A stretch of DNA of 49,851 nucleotides. Source: Candidatus Hydrogenedentota bacterium. GTDB taxonomy: Bacteria; Hydrogenedentota; Hydrogenedentia; Hydrogenedentales; CAITNO01. The DNA lies in assembly GCA_012730105.1 (NCBI GenBank), contig JAAYBJ010000287.1, forward strand, positions 1 to 49,851. Reading direction: 5' to 3'. Each line of letters opens with the position of its first letter. Within the stretch, counting starts at the first letter, position 1. A program made the position numbers and the translations under genes. This document shows, piece by piece, positions 29,401 to 37,771 of this stretch. A model generated the notes under the pieces. It saw only the letters and a program-made list of their open reading frames with translations, was not told where the DNA came from and ran no database searches.

Positions 29401-30128
29401 TGAGCATGGGCGCCCACAATCTGGTAACACTGGGGGTGCTCGATCCCACTGGGCAACAACAGGAAACCGCGTGGATCGCGGAATATCTGGAGGACTTCTG
29501 GTGCCTCCAGGCCGGGATGGGCGCCTATACCCTGGAGGAAACTGCGGCGGACTGGTTTAACCTGGGCGGGTTCTCCAAGGTACAGCCTTATTACACGCGG
29601 CTGGTGGAACTGCATGCGCTTCGCGACGACATCAAACCCTTTCTTCGCGCTTACTTGAATGCCATTCCCAGCCTGCTTAACAGGGAGAACCTGAATACCT
29701 GGGAACATTTCGGCAACGGTGGCGCGTGGGACAAACCCCATGAGACCGGATGGTTTCTAGCGCAAACCCGGCTGATGCTGGTCATGGAACGGGGTACTGA
29801 ACTTTGGCTGGCGCCCTTTGTCTCGCAGCATTGGATGGATGACGGAGAACATGTTTCCGTACGCAACGTGCCGACCCGGTTCGGGGAAATAGCCTACACC
29901 CTGTCCTCCCATGTCGACAGCGGTTATATCGAAGCCGATGTGGAACTGCCGGACCCTTGCTCCGCATCATCAGTTGTAGTACGGTTACGGCATCCCCGGG
30001 AAGCACGGATGCTTTCCGTGTCGGTAAACCAACAACCTCATACGCTCTTCAACGCTGAACGGGAGTGTGTCTTTCTTCCCGAAGCACGGGGAAAACTCCA
30101 TATCCGCGTGAATTACCCCGTGGAATAA
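26487..30128 (+). CDS. Large secreted NPCBM-domain glycosidase-like protein
   Basis: 1213 residues. It has a Sec signal (1 to about 21), then an NPCBM carbohydrate-binding domain (about 30-165: EKGLGVHAPGRIVADLGGEY, then GVDELELVVEDGGDGREFDLANW). Mixed beta-rich regions follow, and from about residue 700 a helical (alpha/alpha)6 toroid typical of six-hairpin glycosidases (VAPWCGADRYGPLESESQAI; GYTLMGVGWHLWTLADHYALY). The last 100 residues look like a C-terminal beta-sandwich. The catalytic acid cannot be fixed by eye. AAAGG lies just before the ATG. It is likely a polysaccharide-active enzyme of the periplasm or cell surface; the exact GH family is unknown to me. Confidence 0.75.
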   Translation: MKYFIHILIIPFVACAYVAFSEVPDVFEQRITFAEMGWGEMGLGTAAHAKDKPGRPLQIGDKHYEKGLGVHAPGRIVADLGGEYRLFTAQTGVQAHPDHDQGSVIFRVIADGVERFNSGLMKQNDPALSIRVDVTGVDELELVVEDGGDGREFDLANWANPSLLPVESKAPRAQEPSFDIASFARVMSWPPEQRKSQPGRVEELSTDQIFLGTPLVPNVDGLYTAPFTSGEPSCIGLQWHENRYPAEATLCPHADLDPAVVSGARLEWWAGESEWQGEWQDLNAEVTSAGNDWLFRIPRSALYKAKIGVQKLRWVFPPSPSPIRIHTMKVSSTSRQVTSRIRIALERSDLSSNAVLELYNAVFLEPAPEGNGSSLCVDLSGELRFTLKHLKPRPGQAKSDRGILRLELPRGRTAVAIDDVLEQGCVYMPDYGLFIAREPDGPTLEQHKETLKERESILDAVRSRPDQCFEQALKNVHREIQNNGPTMLSLACDNHKFTVYENGGVEHRIDLPIAPGKDRREAIAAPEYPLLMDMRLNGASLKKNLRQIEEGWMPIQNTAYAADNGTVLRQRVFVAPFGLERPLESTGWLQPKALFVAELVLENPAELPAETELELHFFLDMKRQTFPEIVPLPQGAAVMRNNALLACFETSKSEGETITMETGRLSIGITLEPQSRRFYQLFLPAWDASVEQCASFADATGLDEATKAYWNTILKPALQVDIPEALLQDIICAGQVHCLMTARNEAQALRVAPWCGADRYGPLESESQAIIHGMSLMGHREFARRSLDYFIERYNRDGLLTTGYTLMGVGWHLWTLADHYALYRDKAWLEETAPRIEKACRWIVSECEKTKRMNPDGTKPFEYGLVSPGVSADWNRFAYQARPQGEYYAGLAGISRAFADIGYPGAEDLAKTAADFRESIVRAYTWTQERSPAVQRRDGAWIPYCPAHFGCFGRVMDLYPNEDGGRSWGKDMSMGAHNLVTLGVLDPTGQQQETAWIAEYLEDFWCLQAGMGAYTLEETAADWFNLGGFSKVQPYYTRLVELHALRDDIKPFLRAYLNAIPSLLNRENLNTWEHFGNGGAWDKPHETGWFLAQTRLMLVMERGTELWLAPFVSQHWMDDGEHVSVRNVPTRFGEIAYTLSSHVDSGYIEADVELPDPCSASSVVVRLRHPREARMLSVSVNQQPHTLFNAERECVFLPEARGKLHIRVNYPVE

Positions 30129-30197
30129 ACGCCCTGATCCAGAATTTCCGCGGCATCATTGGGACGCGACAGCACGATCCTTTTACCGGCCCTGCCC

Positions 30198-31475
30198 CTA
30201 ATTCATGTCCGTGATTGGCCCATCCAAGGCATAATAGGCCGGAGCGTCCGTCAGCAGGAGCGTGCCGCCTTTGACGTGTTCAGCGGGATTCCCCAGCCAA
30301 TCCACGCCTGCATCCAAACACAAGCCCTGCGGCAACCGTATCTCATGCGTTTCACTCGCAGTCCAGAGGGCAATCCGCCGGGAACGGTTCTTTTTGAAAA
30401 CAACCGCGAAATCAGCATCATTTCCAAGTTGCAGGCGTTTTTCGGGAAGATATCCATTGAATTGCGCAATCAGTGTTTCCATCGCGGTATAGGCAGGTTT
30501 GGTCTCATAGTCCCAGGTTACCGTACCAAAGTGGTGCTCCCGCTCTTCCGGATCCTGGCCATCATCGTGCCAGTCGTACCAGATACTGACAGGAATTCCA
30601 ACGGACAGGTTTGCCAGCCACTGCCGCGCGAGGTACTTGCCCTGCAATTCCGGGCTGAGTTCTTTCGTGGTATATCCCCATTCGCCGCTGATAATGGGAA
30701 TAGGACCTCGTCCCGACGGCGTCATCTCATCTATCAGTTTTTGCAGGGCCTCATATTCCTTCAGAGCGCTCTCTGGGCCCTTTTCATGGGAACGATAAGG
30801 GTGAACGCTGATACCGTCCACCAGTTCAAGCAAACCACGCTCAAAACACTTACGCAAGAAATTACGGTCCACCCCGGAAACGGCGGGAGCGATAATACAG
30901 GCCTTGGGATCGGCTTCCCGGATGGCCGGCACCACCGCATGGCACCAGGCCATATAGGCGTCAACATTTGGTTCGGGTTTCCAGAAGTGATCCAGGTTCG
31001 GCTCGTTCCACAGTTCCCAGATGATGCGTTTTGACGCATATCGTTCCGCCAAGGCGGCACAGAACCGCGCCGATGCCTGCCGGCATTCCTCAGAACTCGG
31101 CGCGAGCCCCCCGTCATACAACTCGTTTCCATAGTCGATGATGAAAAGTATTCGGATGCCACGTGCTTCCATATCGCCAACCAGATGGTCATAGTGACTG
31201 AAATCATAGGCACCGGGCGCCTTCTCCGCCCCATTCCAGCTGATGTCCATGCGGATGATCCCCATTCCCGAGGACTCAATCATGGCAAGGTCCTTTTCAT
31301 TGCCTTGATAGAAATGAATATTCACGCCCAAGCCTTCCGGTATGGGTCTCATTTGGAGTTCCGGATGCACATCAGTGGTCTTTCCTGCGGCTGAATAATC
31401 ACCGACTCCGCCATGTTGGCAGCCAACACAAAGCAAAAAGGACAACAGGATGAGTAGTTCAGGCCATCTGCGCAT
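30198..31475 (-). CDS. Lipoprotein glycoside hydrolase of the GH5/GH39-like clan
   Basis: 425 residues. A lipoprotein signal is clear (LSFLLCVGC, acylated C19), placing it on a membrane. A TIM barrel follows with both retaining catalytic glutamates readable: acid/base E158 in IIWELWNEPN and nucleophile E265 in IIISGEWGYTT-type context (PIISGEWGYTT). The WNEP and GEWG patterns point to clan GH-A (GH5 or GH39-like, for example cellulase, mannanase or xylosidase); which family is not decidable by eye. GGAGGAAAC lies before the ATG. It is convergent with the NPCBM gene and divergent from the sulfatase. Confidence 0.82.
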   Translation of the reverse strand: MRRWPELLILLSFLLCVGCQHGGVGDYSAAGKTTDVHPELQMRPIPEGLGVNIHFYQGNEKDLAMIESSGMGIIRMDISWNGAEKAPGAYDFSHYDHLVGDMEARGIRILFIIDYGNELYDGGLAPSSEECRQASARFCAALAERYASKRIIWELWNEPNLDHFWKPEPNVDAYMAWCHAVVPAIREADPKACIIAPAVSGVDRNFLRKCFERGLLELVDGISVHPYRSHEKGPESALKEYEALQKLIDEMTPSGRGPIPIISGEWGYTTKELSPELQGKYLARQWLANLSVGIPVSIWYDWHDDGQDPEEREHHFGTVTWDYETKPAYTAMETLIAQFNGYLPEKRLQLGNDADFAVVFKKNRSRRIALWTASETHEIRLPQGLCLDAGVDWLGNPAEHVKGGTLLLTDAPAYYALDGPITDMN

Positions 31476-31622
31476 TGTGTTTCCTCCGTAGGTTTTTGAA
31501 TAGTGTCCACATTATACCGCCATACGAGCGCATGTTACACGAATCTGATTAACATCGTTGGCGCATCCACCGGGATTGCGCATCCCCTCGCCTGTGGTTT
31601 ACACTTTTTAAGAGGAGAAGCC

Positions 31623-33074
31623 ATGAATAAAAATATCCCTGCCCATCTGTTAGACAGACGCGAATTACTGCGAAGCGGTGTGGCGGTCCTGACAGTCCTT
31701 GGCCTTTCACGCCAAAGCACCGCTGAAAACCTGCCCCCGGCCAGACCGAATATTCTTCTGCTCCATTGCCATGACCTGGGCGCCTACCTGCACTGTTACG
31801 GCGCGGAAACAGTGCAAAGCCCAAACCTGGACGCTTTGGCGGCGGGAGGGGTGCGTTTTGCCCGTAACTTCTGTACAGCCCCTCAGTGCAGCCCGTCCCG
31901 AGCCTCTATCTTCACAGGCCGCTACCCGCACAATAACGGAGTCATGGGTTTGTGCCATGCCGAATTCGCTTGGGATCTAAATCCCGAAGAGGTCCACCTT
32001 GCCCAACTGTTAAAAGACGCGGGTTACAGGGCGGAATCGGTGGGCATCATTCATGAGACCCGTTCCGGCGCGGCACGGTGCGGTTATGAAAAACATGCAG
32101 GCAAAAACCGTGCCTCGGAGATGGCCTCCGCCGCAATCGAGCGTCTTCGTTATTTTGCCGAAACTCCAGAGAAACCCTTCTTCCTCTGCGCCGGCTGCAT
32201 TGAACCCCACCGGATGCGTTTCCCGGAAGAAAAAGACTACATAGGATTCCTATCCCCGGAATTCGGACCGGACGAAACACTGGGCGTGAACGTTCCCGGC
32301 TTCCTGCGCGATACGCCCGGCACGCGAAGCGAACTGGCCGAACTACAGGGCGCGGTACGCCATATGGACGCGCAGATGGGGCGCATAGTCTCCGCTCTTT
32401 CAGAACTCGAGCTTGAGCAGAATACCCTGGTCGTGTTCACCACGGACCACGGCTATGCCATGCCCCGCGCCAAGTGTTCACTTTATGACCCTGGCATTGC
32501 CACAGCGTTTATCCTGCGTCTGCCGTCCCGGCCGGGCTGGCACGGCGGCATTGTGAAAGAGGAACTTGTTTCCAACATCGACCTCCTCCCCACACTGCTG
32601 GACGTGGCAGGCGTACCGATTCCTTCCAATGTCCAGGGACGCTCCCTCATGACCTTGCTCGACGGGGACGCTTATTCCGCCCGCGACACGATTTTTGCCG
32701 AGATAAGCCATCACGATTATTACGATCCACGACGGTGCATCCGGACGGAAACCCATAAGTTGATCGCTAATTTCGCTTCCGCCCCGGCATATATGGACCC
32801 CTCCCAGTCCTGGCGGCCCAGATCGGACACGGTGGTGCCGGAAGACCACGCCACCGCCTACCATCCATGCCTGGAACTGTATGACCTCCGTACAGACCCC
32901 TGGGAACAAAACAACATCGCTGAAGCCCCGGAACACAGCGAGACACGCGCAATGCTCCTCGACCGTCTGCGCTATCACCTCATTGAAACAGAAGATCCTA
33001 TTCTAGACGGAGCGATCACACCGCCACAACATGGGAAAACACTCGGTTTGATGGGGCTACCCTCCAAGCGTTAG
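31623..33074 (+). CDS. Exported sulfatase
   Basis: 483 residues, alkaline phosphatase-superfamily sulfatase removing sulfate esters or N-sulfates from glycans. An N-terminal DRRELLRSG followed by a hydrophobic stretch looks like a Tat-type leader. The formylglycine site is C89-S-P-S-R, the Cys-type motif that needs a separate activating enzyme (not in the window). Metal ligands include CHDLG near residue 51 and VFTTDHGYAMPRAK. The HCHDLG form is common in heparan-sulfatase-like members of planctomycete-type genomes. ATG at 31623 has AGGAGAAGCC directly upstream; an earlier start would add 40 residues without signal character. It sits among carbohydrate enzymes, suggesting a sulfated polymer as substrate. 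Confidence 0.9.
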   Translation: MNKNIPAHLLDRRELLRSGVAVLTVLGLSRQSTAENLPPARPNILLLHCHDLGAYLHCYGAETVQSPNLDALAAGGVRFARNFCTAPQCSPSRASIFTGRYPHNNGVMGLCHAEFAWDLNPEEVHLAQLLKDAGYRAESVGIIHETRSGAARCGYEKHAGKNRASEMASAAIERLRYFAETPEKPFFLCAGCIEPHRMRFPEEKDYIGFLSPEFGPDETLGVNVPGFLRDTPGTRSELAELQGAVRHMDAQMGRIVSALSELELEQNTLVVFTTDHGYAMPRAKCSLYDPGIATAFILRLPSRPGWHGGIVKEELVSNIDLLPTLLDVAGVPIPSNVQGRSLMTLLDGDAYSARDTIFAEISHHDYYDPRRCIRTETHKLIANFASAPAYMDPSQSWRPRSDTVVPEDHATAYHPCLELYDLRTDPWEQNNIAEAPEHSETRAMLLDRLRYHLIETEDPILDGAITPPQHGKTLGLMGLPSKR

Positions 33075-33112
33075 CTGTTGAAAACGAAAAAACGACAAAA
33101 GCGGGCATACCA

Positions 33113-34099
33113 TCAGGGTTTATAGGCCTCTACCAGCCCGTCCATCATCATGCCTTCCTGCAACAGGGCGATCCGCTCAAAACCCGCCTCCGCCAGGGTT
33201 CTTTGTATGTCCTCAAAAGTATAGCAATTGCCGCCCTCTGTGGCCACGAGCATGTTGACGGCGAAGATCGCGCCCGCCACAGGCTGTGTGCGATCCGGGC
33301 TTAATACATGATCACGCACCAGGATGCGCCCCCCGGGCTCCAGCGCCTCAAAACATTTTTGATACAAAGCGGTGTTCTGTTCAGGGCTGTTCTGATGGAT
33401 GATCGCGGAGAGAAACACCAGGTCATGCCCCCCGGGCAGGGGATCGTCATAAAAGTCACCCGCCGCCAGGGCAATCCGGTCACGGACTTCCGAGGCAGCA
33501 AGACGGTTTTCGGCCATTTTAATGACCAGCGGCCGGTCGAACACCGTGGCACGTAGTCCCGGGTACCGACGCGCAAAGGCCTCGGCATAGGTACCGGTAG
33601 CGCCGCCCACATCCAGTAGCGATTTGGCGTCTTCCGCCTTGGCGCGCGCTGCCACCGCGTCCGCCAGATGTCGCCCAACCACATGCATGGCATAGATGAA
33701 TGCGGTTAATTCTTCGTCTTCAAATAAGCCCGCCGGCGGGCCGCTCTTCTTACCGGAACGCACCACATCACTGAGTTCCGACCAACGATCCCAAACACTG
33801 GCGGAATGCAGAATCATGGGGCGCACGGAATTCGGCGCGTCCGAAGACAGGAGACTGGCAATTTCCTGCGGGCAGTTATACCGTCCATCTTTTTTCTCAA
33901 GCAACCCCATGGCCGACAAGGCATCAAGCAGGATTTCCGTTCCGCGTTTCTGGGATCCCATTGCGGCCACCGCCTCATCCAGGGTTTTCGGCGCTGATAA
34001 ATGGGTAAACACATTCAATTCGGCGCCGGTCAACAAGAGACGCGCTCCCATAAAGGCACGGGATAGTTCCAGGATGGATTCGGCATTCCAGGTTTTCAT
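33113..34099 (-). CDS. SAM-dependent O-methyltransferase (dimerising winged-helix type)
   Basis: 328 residues. An N-terminal winged-helix dimerisation domain (about 10-80: LTGAELNVFTHL, AAMGSQKRGTEILLDALSAMGLL) is followed by a Rossmann methyltransferase domain with the SAM motif LLDVGGATGTY (161-171) and an active-site-like His in FLSAIIHQNSPEQN. This is the plant O-methyltransferase / acetylserotonin methyltransferase-like superfamily; bacterial members often modify secondary metabolites or tetrapyrrole-like substrates. GGAAAG precedes the ATG. It is alone on its strand between two carbohydrate genes and has no obvious partner. The substrate is unknown. Confidence 0.82.
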   Translation of the reverse strand: MKTWNAESILELSRAFMGARLLLTGAELNVFTHLSAPKTLDEAVAAMGSQKRGTEILLDALSAMGLLEKKDGRYNCPQEIASLLSSDAPNSVRPMILHSASVWDRWSELSDVVRSGKKSGPPAGLFEDEELTAFIYAMHVVGRHLADAVAARAKAEDAKSLLDVGGATGTYAEAFARRYPGLRATVFDRPLVIKMAENRLAASEVRDRIALAAGDFYDDPLPGGHDLVFLSAIIHQNSPEQNTALYQKCFEALEPGGRILVRDHVLSPDRTQPVAGAIFAVNMLVATEGGNCYTFEDIQRTLAEAGFERIALLQEGMMMDGLVEAYKP

Positions 34100-34187
34100 A
34101 TTTTCTTTCCATTCTTTTGGGTAAGGCCAATGGCTACCGTACGTTGCATTGTTTTATTCACAACGGCCCTCTATACCTTCAATTTTT

Positions 34188-34217
34188 GCAGGAAAGGGAT
34201 GCAAAATGCAATCCTGC
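34188..34217. repeat. Inverted repeat upstream of the GH28-like gene
   Basis: GCAGGA at 34188-34193 is matched by TCCTGC at 34212-34217, enclosing AAGGGATGCAAAATGCAA with its own TGCA repeats. It lies about 90 bases before the ATG of the GH28-like gene, in a 210-base divergent intergenic space. It could be an operator or an RNA hairpin. A nearby TTGACG (34219) and TATAAT (34237) are only 12 bases apart, too close to be a normal promoter pair. Confidence 0.3.
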
Positions 34218-34309
34218 GTTGACGGATGGGAAGGCGTATAATACCTGCGTTCGTATATAACACCTTCATGCTGGTGAAAAAGGACTAACTGCTTGGGAAG
34301 GAAAGAGAA

Positions 34310-35998
34310 ATGATTATCCGGAAAAGTTCAAGGTGTTTCGGCCCGACTTTGGCGATTATTGCCTGTTGCTGTTTTACAATTTATTCGTGGGCGAATTCTC
34401 AAGGGCAATGGAATGTTCTGCGGGAACACGGCGTCCGGGGAGACGGGAATTCCCTGAATACAAACGCGCTGCAGCAGGCGATAGACAAAGTGTCGGAATC
34501 GGGCGGCGGCACGCTGATCTTTCCGGCCGGCACCTATCTCACGGGAACCCTATGGCTTAAAAATAATGTTACACTCCACCTGGAACCGGGCGCTGTGTTG
34601 CTGGGCAGCCCCGAGATTATGGACTATCCTGAAATACAGGTTCCCTTCCCCACCATGAATAATCCCTTTTACCGTCATACCCTTTTGTATGCAGAGGGGG
34701 TGAATAATATAGCCATAACTGGCCAGGGAGTGATTGACGGGCAAGGAGATGCCCGAGGATTTAAGCGGCGCAGCACCAAGGCGCCCGAACGCTATATGAA
34801 CCGGCCTTCCGTCATCCGTTTTGTAAACTGCGGCGGCGTTCTCCTTCGGGACGTGGGCGTCAAGGATGCCGGCTTCTGGGTAACTCATTTCCTGGCCTGC
34901 GATGATGTCGTTATTGACGGCGTAAATGTAGATAGCCGAACGGCCAACTACAACAATGACGGCTTTGATATCGACTGCTGCAGCAATGTGCGGGTGAGCA
35001 ACTGCCATATCAACAGCCAGGACGATGCCATTTGCCTGAAATCCACCGGGCAGCGGGTCTGCCGTAATGTAATCATCTCCAACTGCGTACTCTCCAGCAA
35101 CTGCAGTGGTATCCGTTTCGGCTGTGAGGCATTCGGCGGCTTCGAGGACATTGTCATTTCCAACATTACCCTGAACAACGTGGGGGCTTCGGCCATCCAA
35201 CTGCAGGTGTTTGACGGCGGTGTACTTGACCGGGTTATCCTGTCGGGGATTACCATGCGCGACGTGAACCAGGGCATATTCATCAATGTGGGACATGAAA
35301 TGTATCCCATCGGCATAGCGAAGGAGGACCTACCCCTCAAACACCCAGAAACCATCGGCAAGGTCCGCAACATTGTCCTGCGCGACATCCTGGCCGAAGG
35401 TGTCGGCCGTTGTCGGCGGCAGGACGTCGGCGGGGGGGAAAACATGAGCGAAAATAAACTGGCCTGCCTGATAACAGGAATGCCCGAATCCCACCTGGAA
35501 AACATCACGTTGGACAACATACGTATGCGTTGTGTCGGTAAAGGCACGGCTGAAGATGCTGCCAGTGATTTGTCCGGGGTAAAAACGGGATTCAACGCGG
35601 GGTCTATGGGTATGACACCGGCCTACGGGTTCTATTGCAGGCATGTGGATAATCTGCGCCTGCGCGACATTGACATCTCTTATGAAAACGACGACTTAAG
35701 GCCTGGCCTATTCCTGGAGCACTGTGCCACAGTTGATGTGTTCAACGCCGACGGGAAGGTGCACCCTTCCGTCACAGCGTTTATGCGCATGCGTAACGTC
35801 AGCGGCGCTTTTGTACATGGTTGCCGCCTGAAAGACATGCATGTCTTTCTGTCAGTTGAAGGCCCCGATACTTCCGATATCAGCCTGGCCGGAAATGATT
35901 TTAGAAAGGTGCCCTCCCCCGTCATTGCCGCTCCCGATGTGCCGGGCGATACAGTGACCCTGGCACACTCTGAATGGATTCCCGTAAACGGAGGCTAA
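34310..35998 (+). CDS. GH28-like polygalacturonase family beta-helix protein, exported
   Basis: 562 residues with a signal peptide (to about WA28). A family entry motif GDGNSLNTNALQQAIDKVSE and TLIFPAGTYLTGTLWLKNNVTLHL precede a right-handed beta-helix. GH28 acidic residues are visible as NNDGFDIDCC (D217, D220, D222) and SQDDAICLKS (D238-D239). The following segment reads CSGIRFGCE where a GHG histidine motif is usual, so one catalytic-site element is altered. GAAAGAG lies just before the ATG. It probably acts on pectin-like uronans or a related glycan; activity on galacturonan is not certain given the missing His. It converges with the DUF4832 gene. Confidence 0.83.
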   Translation: MIIRKSSRCFGPTLAIIACCCFTIYSWANSQGQWNVLREHGVRGDGNSLNTNALQQAIDKVSESGGGTLIFPAGTYLTGTLWLKNNVTLHLEPGAVLLGSPEIMDYPEIQVPFPTMNNPFYRHTLLYAEGVNNIAITGQGVIDGQGDARGFKRRSTKAPERYMNRPSVIRFVNCGGVLLRDVGVKDAGFWVTHFLACDDVVIDGVNVDSRTANYNNDGFDIDCCSNVRVSNCHINSQDDAICLKSTGQRVCRNVIISNCVLSSNCSGIRFGCEAFGGFEDIVISNITLNNVGASAIQLQVFDGGVLDRVILSGITMRDVNQGIFINVGHEMYPIGIAKEDLPLKHPETIGKVRNIVLRDILAEGVGRCRRQDVGGGENMSENKLACLITGMPESHLENITLDNIRMRCVGKGTAEDAASDLSGVKTGFNAGSMGMTPAYGFYCRHVDNLRLRDIDISYENDDLRPGLFLEHCATVDVFNADGKVHPSVTAFMRMRNVSGAFVHGCRLKDMHVFLSVEGPDTSDISLAGNDFRKVPSPVIAAPDVPGDTVTLAHSEWIPVNGG

Positions 35999-36043
35999 TA
36001 TCTGAATGTAATCAAACGCGTTGATTTGATCATTCACCCTGTT

Positions 36044-36072
36044 CGGGTCAGTGGGTTCAAGGCACTCACCCG
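36044..36072. terminator. Hairpin between convergent genes (possible bidirectional terminator)
   Basis: CGGGTCAGTG (36044-36053) can pair with CACTCACCCG (36063-36072) with one mismatch over ten positions, around a nine-base loop. It sits between the stops of the GH28-like gene (35998) and the DUF4832 gene (36083), where a shared terminator is expected. No long T tract follows in either direction, so intrinsic termination is uncertain. A second, weaker hairpin ATCAAA/TTTGAT is just upstream at 36011-36030. Confidence 0.45.
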
Positions 36073-36082
36073 GACAAAGCCC

Positions 36083-37732
36083 TTACTCTGACGCTTCCAG
36101 CACGTGAAGCGCACCAAGCAGGTTTATTCCGTATTTGCCGTCATCAGCAATCCAAAACGGCACATCGCCGTTGGCGACACGCACGGCGTATTCCGGCCTG
36201 AAACGCAGGCTTTCCGCCGCATCTGGCAGCCACAGTCCAAGCATGTACCATCCGGCCTCCGGCGACTTCATCTCCCCGGTGATCGTGTGATTCAAAGGGA
36301 CAAAGGCAGCATCACCGGGCTGGTGCGGATGCCAGCGCCGCACATCAATATTCGGAACGGGAAAGGTATGTACATCCCCTTGCGGAGTGATCAGGACGAA
36401 TTCGACAGGGCGCGCATTAACCGGTGCGGCGAATCCCCGGTTCACAAAATTTACATCTACGTTCATTTGTTCCCCAGGTCGGACTTCATTTATGAACGAT
36501 GCCCGTTGAAGTTCAACCCGGTATCCCAGGTGATCGCGGATATATTCAAACTGCGTCCGCGATACGGGGTTCCCGTCAGCATCCCGGAAATAGCCGTCCG
36601 ATACAGGCAACAAAGCCGAGGTTACCTCCTCCTCGGTAAGCGGCGTTTCCATCCACACATCCATGCCGTATTTCGCCCCTTCACGGCCGGAATAACTATG
36701 GGCAAGGCTGAAACTGGTATAGTGGTGGAGCCGCAAGCGCGCGGCGGCCTTAAATCCGTCCACGCGCCCGGAGATATCCGACCAGAATAATTCGCCGTCC
36801 ACAGGGACAAAGGCTGACTCCACCGTCATATAATCAAATTCCGGATTGCCGGGACTGGAAAACAGGGGCGCCTCCGTCCAGGTTCCCCCACAGGTATCCC
36901 CAGCGAGAAACCCGTCATTGTGAAAACCGATTCGCGCCGCTGGTCTGCCCGACTGGGCTGTTTCTGAATCGAGGATTTCGTAGGCATTTATTCTAGGGGA
37001 TTCCAATACCCAGCGCTTGTATTTGGGTACGCGTACCTGGGTTGTTCTGTCCGGAGGCAGGATTTCCAGCATTCTGGCCATGACAGCCGCCAGGTTTTCG
37101 TGGTCACCTTCCAATTTCCGCGCGGAGCTGTGCCATTCCCCCCAGGCACCAATAAAACCCGCTTGCAGCACATAAGTGATATCCTTGTTCCTTTCCAGGA
37201 AGGGCGCGAGCTGCTCCATGTGCCCGAGGATGGTTTCCAGGACCGGCCCCTCGGTCTGGTTCATGTCCTTTTCATAGGCGAAACGGAGCAGGGCTTTCAG
37301 GCCTTTTGACCGGAGAGTATCAAGGCTGCGCTGCAGGCAGGCCAGTTTTTCCTCGGATAACGGCTGGGCCATGAATTTGTCCAGGTAGCAATAGGCCTGC
37401 ACCAAGGTCAGTCCGAAAGGAGCATAGGCTTCCGCGTCAAGTACCCACCAGTCATCGCTGTACGCCGGGGCAACACGCCCGGCCAAGTGGTGGGCAGGCC
37501 CCCATACCCCCGTAGCCCCTTCCGGCTCCGCTATCAACGTTTCAATACGCAAGCCCCGTTCCGGGTTGCACAGGCCGCAGCGGCCGTTGGGGTCATCAGG
37601 CCTGATGCCGCGGTATTCAACGGTTACAGGCGCTGGCTCCGCCCAGACATATATCGGGCCATTCAAAGACAGAAACGCCAATAACGCCATCCCAGTCCAA
37701 TGTTCTATACCGATGAAGATCGTCTGATGCAT
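36083..37732 (-). CDS. DUF4874/DUF4832 domain protein, exported
   Basis: 549 residues. A signal-like N-terminus (to about VWA31) is followed by a DUF4874-type TIM-barrel-like region (GLCNPERGLRIET; LTLVQAYCYLDKFMAQPLSE; YVLQAGFIGAWGEWHSS) and a C-terminal DUF4832-type region (about 300-549) with beta-sandwich character (NVDVNFVNRGFAAPVNARPV). The acidic GEWH and the barrel shape suggest a glycoside hydrolase-like fold, but no activity is established for the family as far as I know. AGAGGA precedes the ATG. It follows GH43 on the same strand with a 39-base gap, so the two are probably co-transcribed. Confidence 0.75.
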   Translation of the reverse strand: MHQTIFIGIEHWTGMALLAFLSLNGPIYVWAEPAPVTVEYRGIRPDDPNGRCGLCNPERGLRIETLIAEPEGATGVWGPAHHLAGRVAPAYSDDWWVLDAEAYAPFGLTLVQAYCYLDKFMAQPLSEEKLACLQRSLDTLRSKGLKALLRFAYEKDMNQTEGPVLETILGHMEQLAPFLERNKDITYVLQAGFIGAWGEWHSSARKLEGDHENLAAVMARMLEILPPDRTTQVRVPKYKRWVLESPRINAYEILDSETAQSGRPAARIGFHNDGFLAGDTCGGTWTEAPLFSSPGNPEFDYMTVESAFVPVDGELFWSDISGRVDGFKAAARLRLHHYTSFSLAHSYSGREGAKYGMDVWMETPLTEEEVTSALLPVSDGYFRDADGNPVSRTQFEYIRDHLGYRVELQRASFINEVRPGEQMNVDVNFVNRGFAAPVNARPVEFVLITPQGDVHTFPVPNIDVRRWHPHQPGDAAFVPLNHTITGEMKSPEAGWYMLGLWLPDAAESLRFRPEYAVRVANGDVPFWIADDGKYGINLLGALHVLEASE

Positions 37733-37771
37733 TGAAATCCTCTTCCCAGAATACTATGTTGATAATTATCG

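Noticed and set aside
34219-34242. TTGACG and TATAAT before the GH28-like gene as a promoter
   Set aside because: The spacing is 12 bases, too short for a normal sigma-70 pair.
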